DNA of 64,000 bases from contig NZ_MWLK01000022.1 of NCBI RefSeq assembly GCF_002198715.1, positions 162,045 to 226,044 of the forward strand. Reading direction: 5' to 3'. The notes beneath the pieces were generated by a model. The model was not told the DNA's origin and did not search any database. It was given only the letters and a program-made list of their open reading frames with translations. This DNA comes from Rhodomicrobium sp. R_RK_3. Its GTDB lineage: Bacteria > Pseudomonadota > Alphaproteobacteria > Rhizobiales > Rhodomicrobiaceae. Numbering within the stretch: position 1 is the stretch's first letter; every line of letters begins with the position of its first letter. The translations under genes were made by a program, and so were the position numbers. Shown here one piece after another: positions 1 to 8,928 of this stretch.

Positions 1-65
1 TCCCGGTCCGGCCTGAGGGTCGCCCGGGACGACGGGAGGAAGCGCGGATGCAATATGCAAAGGTC
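1..65. repeat. Partial copy of dispersed intergenic element
   Basis: The window opens inside a diverged copy of the element seen whole at 36557-36717. It shares the TCCCGG...CCGGGAC hairpin arm and ends in GCAAAGGTC, the reverse complement of the element's AGACCTTTGC terminus. Its left part lies outside the window. Confidence 0.6.
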
Positions 66-111
66 GCGGAACCCGCGCTCCGGCCCTTATTCCAGCCCGA
101 GCGATCCCGCG

Positions 112-2655
112 CTAAGGCGTCGGGATCCTGGTATTCATGATCGGCGTGACGACGCCGTTCACGTGGTACTTGTGGCAGGTCAGGCAGTCCTGGCGCGCCA
201 TGGTGCTGGTGTGGCAGGTCTGGCAGAGCTCCTTTTTCACCGCACCGAAATTAGAGACGAAGCTCAGCGGATTGCCCTGCTCATAGCTCTTCAGATAGGG
301 CCGGCCTTTTTCGAGATTATGGCAGGTGAGGCAGCCGCGATTCTCCAGGATGCCGAAATGCGGCTCATGGATGAAATTGGTGAAGCGCCCCTGCTTGGTG
401 TCGACCTTGGGCGGGGAGAAATTCACCAGCCGCCCCTTGCCCCGGATATCATCGACGCTGTGACATTTCGTGCAGGAGCCCTGGGCGTCCTTGTCGATCA
501 GAGAATCGAACACAGCCGCCGCCGGGCCTTTATTGCCCTTGGGCGCCTGCGGTCCCGTCAGGAACAGCCAGGAATAGATGAACTTGTCCTTGTGACCCGT
601 CGGGCGATAGAAAATGCCGAAATCCTGGTGATACCAGCCGCCATATTCGGCCCAGCTCTCCGCGTCCACGTCGCTTTGTATGCTGACGATGCCGGGCGCG
701 GCGCGGCCCTGCGGCTCGGCGCCAGCAGGGGCGGCGTCCGCAGGGGCCGCGCTGACTTCGGGCGAGGCGCCGCCGACGGGGCCGTCGCTCGCGCCACCCG
801 TGGAGTCCGCCGCTCCACCATCGGGGTTCAGCAGATCGTCATTTTGGTCACCCGGCTTGCCCTGCGGAGGCGGATCGGCGGCGGCGACCTGCCTGCCGCC
901 TCCGGCCGGGGCTTCGGGACGGGCTGCTGCCCTCGGCTGGGGCTGAGCGGCAACCGGCTCGTTTTCCGGGCCTCTTGCCGGGGCCTCGGCCGTTCCGCCA
1001 TCCGGCGAGAGCAGGTCGTCGGTCTGGTCCGCCGCCTTGGCCTGGGGCTGAATGTCCGCGGAGGCCGGTTCCCTCGCCGCGCTTACGGGCGGGGCGGCCT
1101 GGGCGGTCTCGATTCCCTCTTCCGGGGTCTTTGCGACCCGGCCATAGGGATCGATCCGCAGGCTTTTCTCGGCGACCGTGCCGGGCGTGCTCTTGGATTG
1201 GACCAGTTGATTGGCCTGAGCCAGTTGGACCGGCTTGGCCGAGCTGGCGGCGTCGCCGCCTCCGGTCTGCGGGGCTGATCGGGGCGATGCCTGAGGCGAG
1301 CCCGCGCCGAACAGCTCCTCGGGAGAGACCGAGGCCGCCAAACGCGATTCGGTGATCGCAGCGGCCCAGCCGCCCTGGTCCTGATCGCTCGCGGCCTGGC
1401 CGCTGGCCATTTCCGTGGCAAGATTGGGCAGCCACTCCTGGTGCGCGCTGATGACCACGTCGCGCGGCAGGCTCGCCGTCAGGTCGGCGACCAGACTGGG
1501 GCTGAGCTTCGCCCCGCCGCCGATGTTGAGGTCGCCGAGGACGTCGGAGGCTTTGCCCGAGATCAGCGCGTAGAACAGGCCCTTGATCTCCCATACGAGG
1601 CCCGTCACGGCCTTGAGCTGCTCCTCGGTCGCGTTGCCGAGATCCTGGAGATTCACGCCGCTCACGGTCTTGATGATGGCGCGGCCCTTCTCGCTCCGGC
1701 TGATCATCACCTTCATGAACGGGGTGAGCTCGGCCTCGGACCCTTCCGGCCATTCGCCGATCGCGGCGTTCTTCTCCTTCAGCGTCCGCACGTCGAGGCC
1801 GGGCAGCGTCAGGAAGGCGATGCCTTTCGGGCCGGTTGCCCGTTCCTTGCCGACGATCTGGTCCAAATGGCAGTCGGTGCAGGTCTGCTCGAACGGCGCG
1901 ACCGCCATGATGCGCTTGTCCGCGCGGCTCGTATGGCAGGTCGAGCAGGTCGCGGGAATGCGCTTTTCCTTGTCCTTCTGCGCCACGTCGGGGAAGTGCT
2001 TGCCGAAATGGCCGGCATGGTCATAGACGATCTGCGTGCGGCTCTTGAACGGGTAATTGTCGAATCGCGGGTGATCGCCATCGAAGCTGTCGAACTTCAC
2101 CACATGGCAGGAGCGGCACTGCTCGTTGGAGATCTTGCTCAGATTGAAATTGGCGCCCTTGTGTTCCTGGTGGCAGGTCGCGCAGTTGAGGCCGCCCGCA
2201 ACCGCCGCATCGGTCGGGAAGGCGATGCTCTGGGCGCGGGCCGATTGCGGCGCCGGCGTCACCGCCGCGACTTTCGCCAGCCGTTTGGTGCTCTGCTTCA
2301 AGACGTCCGGCAGAGCGCCATGCGGGTTGAAGGCCGTCTTCGGCATCTTGTGGCAGGTCAGGCAGGCCTTGCTGTCGGCGAGCGGATCGCCGGGAACGAG
2401 GCCCTGCACCCAACTGAAACTGCCGCTGCCGCTCTTGGTGTGGCAGGCGCCGCAATTCTCGATGGCGCCGTGAGCGCTGGCCAATGGCCCCGGCGCCAGA
2501 AACTGCTTTCCGCTGGAGAACAAGAAGGCCGCGCCGAGGCAAATGGCGGTGACGATCGCCAGCAGCACCGCCAAACGGTCGCGCGGGGAGGGCGGCTTCG
2601 ACGGCCGCTCGGCCCTCGGAGCCCGTCCCGATCTCATTCGTACTGGTCGCCGCAT
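112..2655 (-). CDS. Membrane-anchored decahaem c-type cytochrome
   Basis: A likely periplasmic electron-transfer protein of 847 residues. It has a basic N-terminus, one hydrophobic helix at about residues 27-47 (signal anchor) and ten CXXCH haem-binding motifs. Six lie between residues 68 and about 265 (CGACH, CLTCH, CATCH, CRSCH, CSTCH, CTDCH) and four near the C-terminus (CTKCH, CLTCH, CQTCH, CLTCH). The two haem blocks are joined by a segment without haem motifs, including a long Ala/Pro/Gly-rich stretch at about residues 450-660 that looks disordered. The ATG overlaps the stop of the upstream cytochrome b-like gene as TGATG, so the two are probably translationally coupled. It is the last gene of a four-gene redox operon. 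No named family with a known substrate is recognised; the cytochrome c3/multihaem class is clear. Confidence 0.88.
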   Translation of the reverse strand: MRRPVRMRSGRAPRAERPSKPPSPRDRLAVLLAIVTAICLGAAFLFSSGKQFLAPGPLASAHGAIENCGACHTKSGSGSFSWVQGLVPGDPLADSKACLTCHKMPKTAFNPHGALPDVLKQSTKRLAKVAAVTPAPQSARAQSIAFPTDAAVAGGLNCATCHQEHKGANFNLSKISNEQCRSCHVVKFDSFDGDHPRFDNYPFKSRTQIVYDHAGHFGKHFPDVAQKDKEKRIPATCSTCHTSRADKRIMAVAPFEQTCTDCHLDQIVGKERATGPKGIAFLTLPGLDVRTLKEKNAAIGEWPEGSEAELTPFMKVMISRSEKGRAIIKTVSGVNLQDLGNATEEQLKAVTGLVWEIKGLFYALISGKASDVLGDLNIGGGAKLSPSLVADLTASLPRDVVISAHQEWLPNLATEMASGQAASDQDQGGWAAAITESRLAASVSPEELFGAGSPQASPRSAPQTGGGDAASSAKPVQLAQANQLVQSKSTPGTVAEKSLRIDPYGRVAKTPEEGIETAQAAPPVSAAREPASADIQPQAKAADQTDDLLSPDGGTAEAPARGPENEPVAAQPQPRAAARPEAPAGGGRQVAAADPPPQGKPGDQNDDLLNPDGGAADSTGGASDGPVGGASPEVSAAPADAAPAGAEPQGRAAPGIVSIQSDVDAESWAEYGGWYHQDFGIFYRPTGHKDKFIYSWLFLTGPQAPKGNKGPAAAVFDSLIDKDAQGSCTKCHSVDDIRGKGRLVNFSPPKVDTKQGRFTNFIHEPHFGILENRGCLTCHNLEKGRPYLKSYEQGNPLSFVSNFGAVKKELCQTCHTSTMARQDCLTCHKYHVNGVVTPIMNTRIPTP

Positions 2656-3509
2656 CACCACGCCCCCGACGAAAAGGCATAGGCGACGATGACGTGCAGC
2701 ACCATCAGTACGAATAGCCCATAGGTGACCGGCACATGCACGAAAAGCCAGGCCTTGGTCAAGCCGAGATAGACGCGCGCGAAATCGAGCCGGTCCTTCT
2801 CGATGACCAGCTCCCTGACGATGGCCAGCTTCTCCTGGCTCGGCTTGTCGACATAGCGGGACAGATTGTCGATCTCCACCGTCAGCCGCTTGATGTGCCG
2901 CCGCGAGCCGATCAGATGGGCGGCGAAATTGCGCTGGCCTTCGAAGAAATCGCGCAGGTGGTTGGCGTAGAGGTCCATCACCCAGGCGTCATGCGGCGCC
3001 GCCGGCAAGGCGAATGCCGCCGCGGCCGGGTCGGCCTTGGTGACGGCGGCGTGGACGTCGCGCGCCAGCTCGGCGCGGCGGGCCGGGATGCGATCGAAGC
3101 CGGTGCCCTCCTCGATGCCGCTCTTGGCCTTCAGGCCCCAGGCGAGATAGGTGCCGAAAATGCCGCTCAGCGTCACCAGCACGAAGCCGAGCCAGAGCGC
3201 CCATTCGAAGCCGCTGTCCGGCAGGGAGAAATCCGAATGCGAGACGAAGGCGGCGACCAGCAGATAGCCGAGGAAGATATGGATCTTGCGCCAGCGCATG
3301 GCGGCTTTCGGCGCCAGCCGCGAGGTCTTGATGGCGATGTGGAAATAGAGCTGGACGGTCATGCCGCTGGCGAGCAGCCAGCCGTCGAGGAAGCGGGGGT
3401 CGCGCAGGCCGTTGCCATAGATCCAGACAAGCCAGAACAGGCCGCCGGAAATGGCGGCGATCAGAACGCCCTGGATTGTCTGGCCGTTGACAAATCTGGC
3501 GAGGCCCAT
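2655..3509 (-). CDS. Integral membrane cytochrome b-like protein
   Basis: A 284-residue membrane protein with about five hydrophobic helices: four in the N-terminal half, then a soluble, partly helical loop, then one at the C-terminus. Histidines at helix positions (YFHIA, RKIHIF, VSHSD, and HVPVTYGLFVLMVLH in the last helix) could ligate haem b. No specific family is recognised, so 'cytochrome b-like' is inference from topology, histidines and context. It lies between a tetrahaem and a decahaem cytochrome and would suit electron transfer across the membrane to the periplasmic haems. The start is uncertain: ATG 3509 lies just before the first helix, but a GTG at 3560 has a better ribosome-binding site (GAGG) and would add 17 residues. 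Confidence 0.7.
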   Translation of the reverse strand: MGLARFVNGQTIQGVLIAAISGGLFWLVWIYGNGLRDPRFLDGWLLASGMTVQLYFHIAIKTSRLAPKAAMRWRKIHIFLGYLLVAAFVSHSDFSLPDSGFEWALWLGFVLVTLSGIFGTYLAWGLKAKSGIEEGTGFDRIPARRAELARDVHAAVTKADPAAAAFALPAAPHDAWVMDLYANHLRDFFEGQRNFAAHLIGSRRHIKRLTVEIDNLSRYVDKPSQEKLAIVRELVIEKDRLDFARVYLGLTKAWLFVHVPVTYGLFVLMVLHVIVAYAFSSGAW

Positions 3510-3645
3510 ACCGCGTCCACCGATCGAGGCGTCGCCCGCGCGCCGTCCCGCCGATCTCACGGCAGCCTCACAAAATCACCCATCCGCGGTGGTTCTTTCC
3601 CCATCAAATCCATTCAGCTTGTTGTCGTTGGCCGGCTGGCCGGGA

Positions 3646-4710
3646 TCAATTGGTTGCGCCGGCCTTCGTCGCCGTGCCCTTGAACTTGTCCGGTCCCGGG
3701 ATCAGGCTGTCGAGCCCGGCCAAGGTGCTGCCGTCATATTTCTGAGTGACGCTCACGAGCAGCTTGGAGACGCCGTCGGCAGCCGCCGTCAGGTACCGTT
3801 CATTATTTAATTTCAGTCCGGCTGAATAGGCAAATTTGACCATCTCCGCAATTTCCGGCACGCCCGGCGCCGCCTTCGCCGCGGCGGAGAGCTGCTTGCG
3901 CGCGCGGTCGACGCGCTTGGCCATTTCGAAGGCATATTGCTTTCTCGCCGTCGCGCGGGCAACGCCGCGAATGCCGGTCTCGAGCTCGACGCCAAGGCCG
4001 ACGAGATAGAGCATCCGCTTGCGCGCGGCGTCCGCCGGCACGTTGTCCTTGCCCTTGGAGAGCCAGGTATTGTGCCGCACCTCGCCCTGCGACCAGGACA
4101 CGAGTTCAAACGCGCTGCCGGCGGGATGGCCGCCTTTGTTCACCAGGTCCTCTTGCGGCACCACATGGCAGCCCAGGCAGTTCTTCGCCAGCGCATAGAG
4201 CGATTCCGGCCGGATCATGCCCTTGGAATCGGCGAGCTTCCAGCGCGCCTCCTTTTCGGCCTTTGTCTCCGACTGCTCGGTCTTGCCGCTGAACTCGCTA
4301 TGGACCTTGATCCAGTCCTGTCCGGCGCTATGGCAGGATTCGCAGGAGATGCCGGCGACGACCTCCTCCTTGCCGTCCTTCTGCTGCACCGTGTAATGGC
4401 AGTTCAGGCACAGCCCTTCCGACCGGATGCGGCGCACGCCCATCTTGTCGGCGATCTCCTTCGCCTTCTCGTTGCGCGGCAATTCGCGGAAGGTCTTGAA
4501 ATGGTGCGAGCCCTTCCAGGCCTCCGTCTCCTGCTTGTGGCATTCGCCGCAGGCATTCGGTCCGAGCGTCTTGGCCGGATCGGACGCGACGGCGCGATCC
4601 GCGGCAAGGCCGAACAGCATCAGCAAGCCGCAGAGGCCAAGCATGGGAGACTGGAGACGGGCCCTTAGGCCAAAGCCGGTCGACCGACGGCTAAGCGCTC
4701 TGAGGAGCAT
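3646..4710 (-). CDS. Tetrahaem cytochrome c554-like protein
   Basis: A 354-residue exported c-type cytochrome with an N-terminal signal sequence (hydrophobic stretch at about residues 23-37). It has four CXXCH motifs at about residues 54-58 (CGECH), 101-105 (CLNCH), 123-127 (CESCH) and 178-182 (CLGCH). The spacing and the AWKGSHHFKTF segment resemble the cytochrome c554 family, best known as the electron acceptor of hydroxylamine oxidoreductase in nitrifiers. No such oxidoreductase is present here, so the partner is probably different. The C-terminal half (about 190-354) is haem-free and helical. Its start overlaps the end of the reductase gene by 20 bp, indicating co-transcription. Confidence 0.85.
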   Translation of the reverse strand: MLLRALSRRSTGFGLRARLQSPMLGLCGLLMLFGLAADRAVASDPAKTLGPNACGECHKQETEAWKGSHHFKTFRELPRNEKAKEIADKMGVRRIRSEGLCLNCHYTVQQKDGKEEVVAGISCESCHSAGQDWIKVHSEFSGKTEQSETKAEKEARWKLADSKGMIRPESLYALAKNCLGCHVVPQEDLVNKGGHPAGSAFELVSWSQGEVRHNTWLSKGKDNVPADAARKRMLYLVGLGVELETGIRGVARATARKQYAFEMAKRVDRARKQLSAAAKAAPGVPEIAEMVKFAYSAGLKLNNERYLTAAADGVSKLLVSVTQKYDGSTLAGLDSLIPGPDKFKGTATKAGATN

Positions 4711-5851
4711 AACGACTTCTCACCCTTCTTTCCGATTCGGCCATTCTGGAACCCTGCCTCGGCTGATCGCGCCGCTGACTGGGGGCCGGCAGCGCGAGCT
4801 GCCCCTTCTGCCGGCTGGGGATGGCAATGCGGTCGCGCACCGCCGCGGTGGGCAGGGCGAGCCATTCCATGGCGCGGGTCAGAATGCCTTCCTCAACCGT
4901 GTCGTTGTTGTTCGCCACGAACGGGTCGGCGTAGCAGACCGCGCCGAAGCGCGCCGCGATCGCCTTGATCGAGTCGACCATGGCCGGCATGCCGCAGGCA
5001 TAGAGCACATCGGACGGCAGCAGGCGGGGCAGGAAGTCGGTCGGCCGGCCGGCCTTCACCGCCTTGCTCAAAGTCTGCGGGGTGCTGCAGCACGGCACGA
5101 CGCGAACGTTCGGGAAACGCGCCAGCCGCACCAGAGCCGGGCCCATATAGAGCGACTCGACGGTGCGGCCGCCGGCGATGATCATGATCCGGCGATCCGG
5201 ATTTTCGCGCAGGGCGGCGACGGCGATCGACCAGATCGGCGCAAAGCCGGTATTGGTCGCGACCAGGATCAGCCGGCCTTCCAGATTGGGGCGGAAATGC
5301 GCCGAGCCATAGGGCCCGCTCACCTGCACCCGGTGGCCGAGCGTGATGCGCCTGCCGATCAGCGGGGTGACGCGCCCCTCCTCCATCTTGCGGATGTGGA
5401 ACCACACCGAGCGGCCGTTCGGGCTGCCGCGCAAGGGATGGGTGATGCTGAAGGGGCGGGTCGGATAGCCGCTGAATTTGATCTGCGCATATTGCCCGGC
5501 ATGATAGGGCAGGGCGCGCTCGGTCCTGATGCCGACCTCCATCACGTCGCGCGACAAGGGGCGCAGCGAACTCAGCACGCCGTCGACGGTGATGGCGGGC
5601 GAGGACTGGCCGCGCTCGATGACCACATCCCCGACGATCCGGCTTTGACAGGCATGAATCGTGCCTGGAGCCGAGCCTTCGCCGCCATGGACCTGGCCTT
5701 CGAGGAGTTGAACGCAGCAGGTGCCGCAATGTCCGGCGCGGCAGTCATAAGGCAGTTCGATGCCGTTGCTCAGAGCGGCGTCCAGCAGCAACTCGCCGCG
5801 GCGCGCCGAAAAGCTTTCGCCATTGATCGTAATCTGGTGGCTTTTTGCCAT
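4691..5851 (-). CDS. [2Fe-2S] ferredoxin / FAD / NAD(P)H oxidoreductase
   Basis: A 386-residue cytoplasmic reductase with three domains. Residues 1-90 form a plant-type ferredoxin with cluster cysteines C37, C42 and C45 (CX4CX2C) and C68. Residues about 95-195 form an FAD-binding barrel with the flavin motif RPFSITH. Residues about 205-330 form an NAD(P)-binding domain with a TNTGFAPIWS loop and the terminal CGMPAM motif. The family passes electrons between NAD(P)H and a partner through flavin and iron-sulfur, as in phenol hydroxylase reductases. Here it is the first gene of an operon with two multihaem cytochromes and a membrane protein rather than an oxygenase. No signal peptide is seen. 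The ATG at 5851 directly precedes the ferredoxin fold. Confidence 0.88.
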   Translation of the reverse strand: MAKSHQITINGESFSARRGELLLDAALSNGIELPYDCRAGHCGTCCVQLLEGQVHGGEGSAPGTIHACQSRIVGDVVIERGQSSPAITVDGVLSSLRPLSRDVMEVGIRTERALPYHAGQYAQIKFSGYPTRPFSITHPLRGSPNGRSVWFHIRKMEEGRVTPLIGRRITLGHRVQVSGPYGSAHFRPNLEGRLILVATNTGFAPIWSIAVAALRENPDRRIMIIAGGRTVESLYMGPALVRLARFPNVRVVPCCSTPQTLSKAVKAGRPTDFLPRLLPSDVLYACGMPAMVDSIKAIAARFGAVCYADPFVANNNDTVEEGILTRAMEWLALPTAAVRDRIAIPSRQKGQLALPAPSQRRDQPRQGSRMAESERRVRSRYAPQSA

Positions 5852-6548
5852 TGTCTGATCCTGGAAGGCTTCAGTTCCCCATCCACGGCCGGTGCAGCGA
5901 ACCGGCCGTCCCCGCGCTTCCTGGTTTGCTCAGCAAAGCAAGCGGTCTGGATCTGGAACACCGACTCTCGTGGTTCGGCAGCGAAAATGCCGTTTTGTAA
6001 CATTGGTCATTTTGGCACCCCGTTGGGGCGCCGGCGCCGACATTGGACACAATCCGAAAATCTCAATTCCAAAGCCTTGATATTCTTGCACGTTTATTCG
6101 TTGCACGATTCGTGCGCCTTACTCGCCAAGGTCTAGCCGTCCATCATGGTCAGACAATGACCGTTTCATGGTTACGGATGTAGCGAAGGACATTTTTCCG
6201 CGATCGCGCCCGAAAACTCCTTGGAAATTGGGGCGCAAAAGGCTCCGGACGGGTGATTTGTCGCGGAGGAAAACCGGGCTGCGGCCGTCCGATTCGGGCC
6301 CCGGCGCGGCCTACGGCATCCGGTTTTTCGGGATTGGCGGCGGAATCGGCGCCGCTTCAGGGACGACTGATTCGATTGCCGCAATCATGCCGTCCGTCAT
6401 GGCAGTCCCCGATCACCTTGCGTGAACTTTACCCGCTCAAGTAGAATTTCAGGGATTACTGCTTATGGATGGCCCGCCGGTGCATTTCCGGCGCCTTCGG
6501 CCAATGAGGCCGCACGCCCATTGTGGCCCTTGAGCGGATCGATGGAAT
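5852..6548. other. Intergenic region upstream of the redox operon; no gene seen
   Basis: About 700 bases between the tRNA and the redox operon. Short open frames occur on both strands, but none has a convincing start, ribosome-binding site or recognisable product. The promoter of the operon should be here. I could not pick out a clear sigma-54, FNR or other known operator by eye. Confidence 0.5.
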
Positions 6549-6626
6549 TGGTCGGAGCGAGAGGATTTGAACCTCCGACCCCTAGTCCCCCAGACTAGTG
6601 CGCTAACCGGGCTGCGCCACGCTCCG
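6549..6626 (-). tRNA. tRNA-Pro (anticodon GGG)
   Basis: A full cloverleaf reads on the minus strand. The 5' acceptor strand CGGAGCG pairs with 3' CGCTCCG, followed by A and an encoded CCA. The D-arm is GCGC...GCGC, the anticodon stem CTAGT/ACTAG encloses the loop CTGGGGG (anticodon GGG), and the T-arm has loop TTCAAAT. Length is 78 nt including CCA. The CGG start is typical of bacterial tRNA-Pro. Confidence 0.97.
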
Positions 6627-6750
6627 ACAAGATATCCGGCTGCCATATCAGGCTTGAGGGGAGTTTTGCCCGGTTCAGTTGGCAGGGTCAATAGCATTCT
6701 CGCGGGGCCGCGATGGCTGCGCGGAAACGGCGGCCAGGGCCGCCTCCGGG

Positions 6751-7335
6751 TTAGGCCTCCAGTCCGCGCCGGCTCTCGCCGCGGCCCTTGCGGGCGGGAG
6801 CGGGGGCCGGCTTTTCGGCATGCGCCGCCGTGGTGCCGCGAAGCAGGTCGCGGCACTCCTCCAGCTCCTTCAGCAAAGCCGCGAGCATGGCGCGCTGGCC
6901 TTGCGGCTCGGGCTCGGCCTGCGGGGCGGGCGGCGCGTCCGCCTTGGCGCCGCGCGCGGGGCGCAGCGCGACGGCCTTGCCGCGCCGGGCTTCCTTGGCG
7001 GCTTCGCCGGCGAGGTTGGGGATCGGCATCGGCGCTTCGGCGGGCTTGGCCTCGGCGGCAGGCTCGCCGCGCCAGCATTCCTTGACGAAGCGGACGCCGC
7101 TGTCGCGCAGGATGCGCTGCACGCCCTTGATGGTGTAGCCGTCGCTATAGAGCAGCCAGCGAATGCCGCGCAGGAGGTCGACATCCTCCGGACGGTAATA
7201 GCGCCGGCCGCCGCCGCGCTTCATTGGCCGCAATTGGGGAAACTTGCCTTCCCAGAACCGCAAGACGTGCTTGGGCACGGCAAGTTCGGCCGCGACTTCG
7301 CTGATGGTGCGAAATGCACTCGAAGATTTTTCCAA
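6751..7335 (-). CDS. MerR-family transcriptional regulator
   Basis: A 194-residue DNA-binding protein. The N-terminal winged helix-turn-helix (about residues 8-75) contains [20 protein letters not shown] and [12 protein letters not shown], diagnostic of MerR proteins. The C-terminal half is Ala/Pro/Lys-rich with a short helical end and no effector domain or metal-binding cysteine pattern, so it is not a metal sensor. It lies 39 bp downstream of ihfA, the usual alphaproteobacterial arrangement; its regulon is unknown. The start appears to be TTG at 7335, because an upstream ATG is out of frame and stops at once. Confidence 0.88.
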   Translation of the reverse strand: MEKSSSAFRTISEVAAELAVPKHVLRFWEGKFPQLRPMKRGGGRRYYRPEDVDLLRGIRWLLYSDGYTIKGVQRILRDSGVRFVKECWRGEPAAEAKPAEAPMPIPNLAGEAAKEARRGKAVALRPARGAKADAPPAPQAEPEPQGQRAMLAALLKELEECRDLLRGTTAAHAEKPAPAPARKGRGESRRGLEA

Positions 7336-7374
7336 ATTAGCCCCCGCTCATTGGAAAGTCCGGACCGGCCGGAC

Positions 7375-7716
7375 CTATTCCGCCGCTTTCTTACACTTCA
7401 CCAGAGACGAGTTGATCCGCTCCTTCATGATGTTGCTGGCCCTGAACACCAGGACACGCCTCGGTGTGATGGGCACAACTTCTCCGGTCTTGGGATTCCG
7501 GCCTACGCGTTCCCTCTTATCGCGCACGCCGAACGATCCAAAGCTGGATAGCTTGACATTGTCTCCCCGCTCCAAGCAGCCAATGATCTCTCGGATAACG
7601 GTTTCCACAAGTTCAGCAGATTCGTTGCGCGGCAGGCCGACTTTCTGAAAAACGGCTTCCGCGAGATCTGCTCTTGTGAGTGTCTTGCCGCTTGACGACA
7701 TGTCGACTCGGCTCAT
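7375..7716 (-). CDS. ihfA: Integration host factor subunit alpha
   Basis: A 113-residue nucleoid protein of the HU/IHF family that bends DNA as a heterodimer with IHF-beta and assists replication, recombination and sigma-54 transcription. The fold is complete: [14 protein letters not shown] helix, the dimer core with [11 protein letters not shown], and the beta-arm [12 protein letters not shown], followed by RRVLVFRAS. The alpha rather than beta assignment rests on overall sequence and on its position between fabH and the merR gene. ATG 7716 is used here; ATG 7701 ([10 protein letters not shown]) is an alternative five residues shorter. Confidence 0.93.
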   Translation of the reverse strand: MSRVDMSSSGKTLTRADLAEAVFQKVGLPRNESAELVETVIREIIGCLERGDNVKLSSFGSFGVRDKRERVGRNPKTGEVVPITPRRVLVFRASNIMKERINSSLVKCKKAAE

Positions 7717-7950
7717 TCCTGAAGTGTAAATTAACTCAACAGTAATGGATATTACTGGAATCGGTCAATGACCGATATGGCATCATGCTGATTCAGCAAA
7801 AGATTTCCGGAAACAACTCGTAATCGGCGACCTTTCTCAGGTTCCGCTACAAAATCTGGGGGTAAAATCACAATAAAATGGAAAGTTTTCGCGGTGCGGC
7901 CGCGGCGCGCGCGAAGTCGGCGTCGCGGTTTTATGTGCCTCGCGAGAGAA

Positions 7951-8928
7951 TCACCAGCGCGCGAGCACCGAACCCCAGGTAAAACCGCCGCCCATCGCTT
8001 CCATCAGCACCAGATTGCCCTGGTGCAGACGCCCGTCGAGCCGCGCCGTATCGAGCGCCAGCGGGATCGATGCGGCCGAGGTATTGCCGTGCTTCTCCAG
8101 CGTCATGACGATCTTTTCCGGCGAGATGCCGAGCTTTTTTGCCGTGCCGTCGAGAATGCGCTTATTGGCCTGATGCGGCACGAACCAGTCGATCTCGGAG
8201 GCGTCCAGCTCATGCTGGCGCAGCGTCTCCTCGATCACGCCGGAAATGGCGCCGACCGCAAAGCGGAAAACCTCTTTGCCCTGCATGCGCAAATGGCCGA
8301 CCGTCTTGGTCGAGGACGGGCCGCCATCGACATAGAGCAGATCCCGGTAGCGCCCGTCCGAGCGCAGCACCGAACCGATGATGCCGCGCTCATTCGGCGC
8401 GCCGGTCGCCCGCGCGCCTTCGATCACCACGGCGCCGGCGCCGTCGCCGAACAGCACGCAGGTGGTGCGGTCTTCCCAGTCGAGGATGCGGGAGAAGGTC
8501 TCGGCGCCGATCACCAGCGCGCGGCGGAACTGGCCCGCCTTGACGAAATTATCCGCCGTCGCCAGCGCGTATACGAAGCCCGAGCACACCGCCTGCAGGT
8601 CGAAGGCCGCGCCTTGCGTGATGCCGAGCGCCGCCTGGATGGTCACGGCGGTGGCGGGAAAGGTGTTGTCCGGCGTCGAGGTCGCCAGCACGATCAGGTC
8701 GATATCCTTGGCATCCACCCCGGCGACTTCCAGCGCGCGGTTGGCGGCGGCGATGCCGAGATCGGAGGTGAGCTCGCCGTCGGCGGCGATGTGGCGCTCG
8801 CGGATGCCGGTGCGCTCCAGGATCCACTCATCGGTGGTGTCGACGATGCGCGACATGTCCGCGTTGGTGAGGACCTTCTCCGGGAGATAGGACCCACAGC
8901 CGCGAATGACTGATCGAATGGTGTTCAC
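7951..8928 (-). CDS. fabH: 3-oxoacyl-[ACP] synthase III
   Basis: Condenses acetyl-CoA with malonyl-ACP to start fatty acid synthesis. The 325 residues carry the catalytic triad of the family: C115 in AVCSGF, H252 in PHQANKRI and N282 in GNTSAAS. The FGDGAGAVV motif is also present. The start is GTG at 8928, overlapping the plsX stop by 4 bp (GTGA), so translation is probably coupled. It belongs to the plsX-fabH-ihfA-merR series common in Hyphomicrobiales. Confidence 0.97.
   Translation of the reverse strand: MNTIRSVIRGCGSYLPEKVLTNADMSRIVDTTDEWILERTGIRERHIAADGELTSDLGIAAANRALEVAGVDAKDIDLIVLATSTPDNTFPATAVTIQAALGITQGAAFDLQAVCSGFVYALATADNFVKAGQFRRALVIGAETFSRILDWEDRTTCVLFGDGAGAVVIEGARATGAPNERGIIGSVLRSDGRYRDLLYVDGGPSSTKTVGHLRMQGKEVFRFAVGAISGVIEETLRQHELDASEIDWFVPHQANKRILDGTAKKLGISPEKIVMTLEKHGNTSAASIPLALDTARLDGRLHQGNLVLMEAMGGGFTWGSVLARW

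Noticed and set aside
55..2682. Two long plus-strand open frames (about 400 codons each) opposite the decahaem cytochrome gene
   Set aside because: They are antisense to a protein with ten haem motifs and have no recognisable product; high GC makes long antisense frames common.
4427..6136. A plus-strand open frame of 569 codons
   Set aside because: It is antisense to the tetrahaem and reductase genes, and its only unique part (5852-6136) is low complexity.
6168..6425. A small plus-strand open frame (85 codons) in the gap before tRNA-Pro
   Set aside because: It has no ribosome-binding site and no recognisable features, and overlapping frames exist on the other strand.
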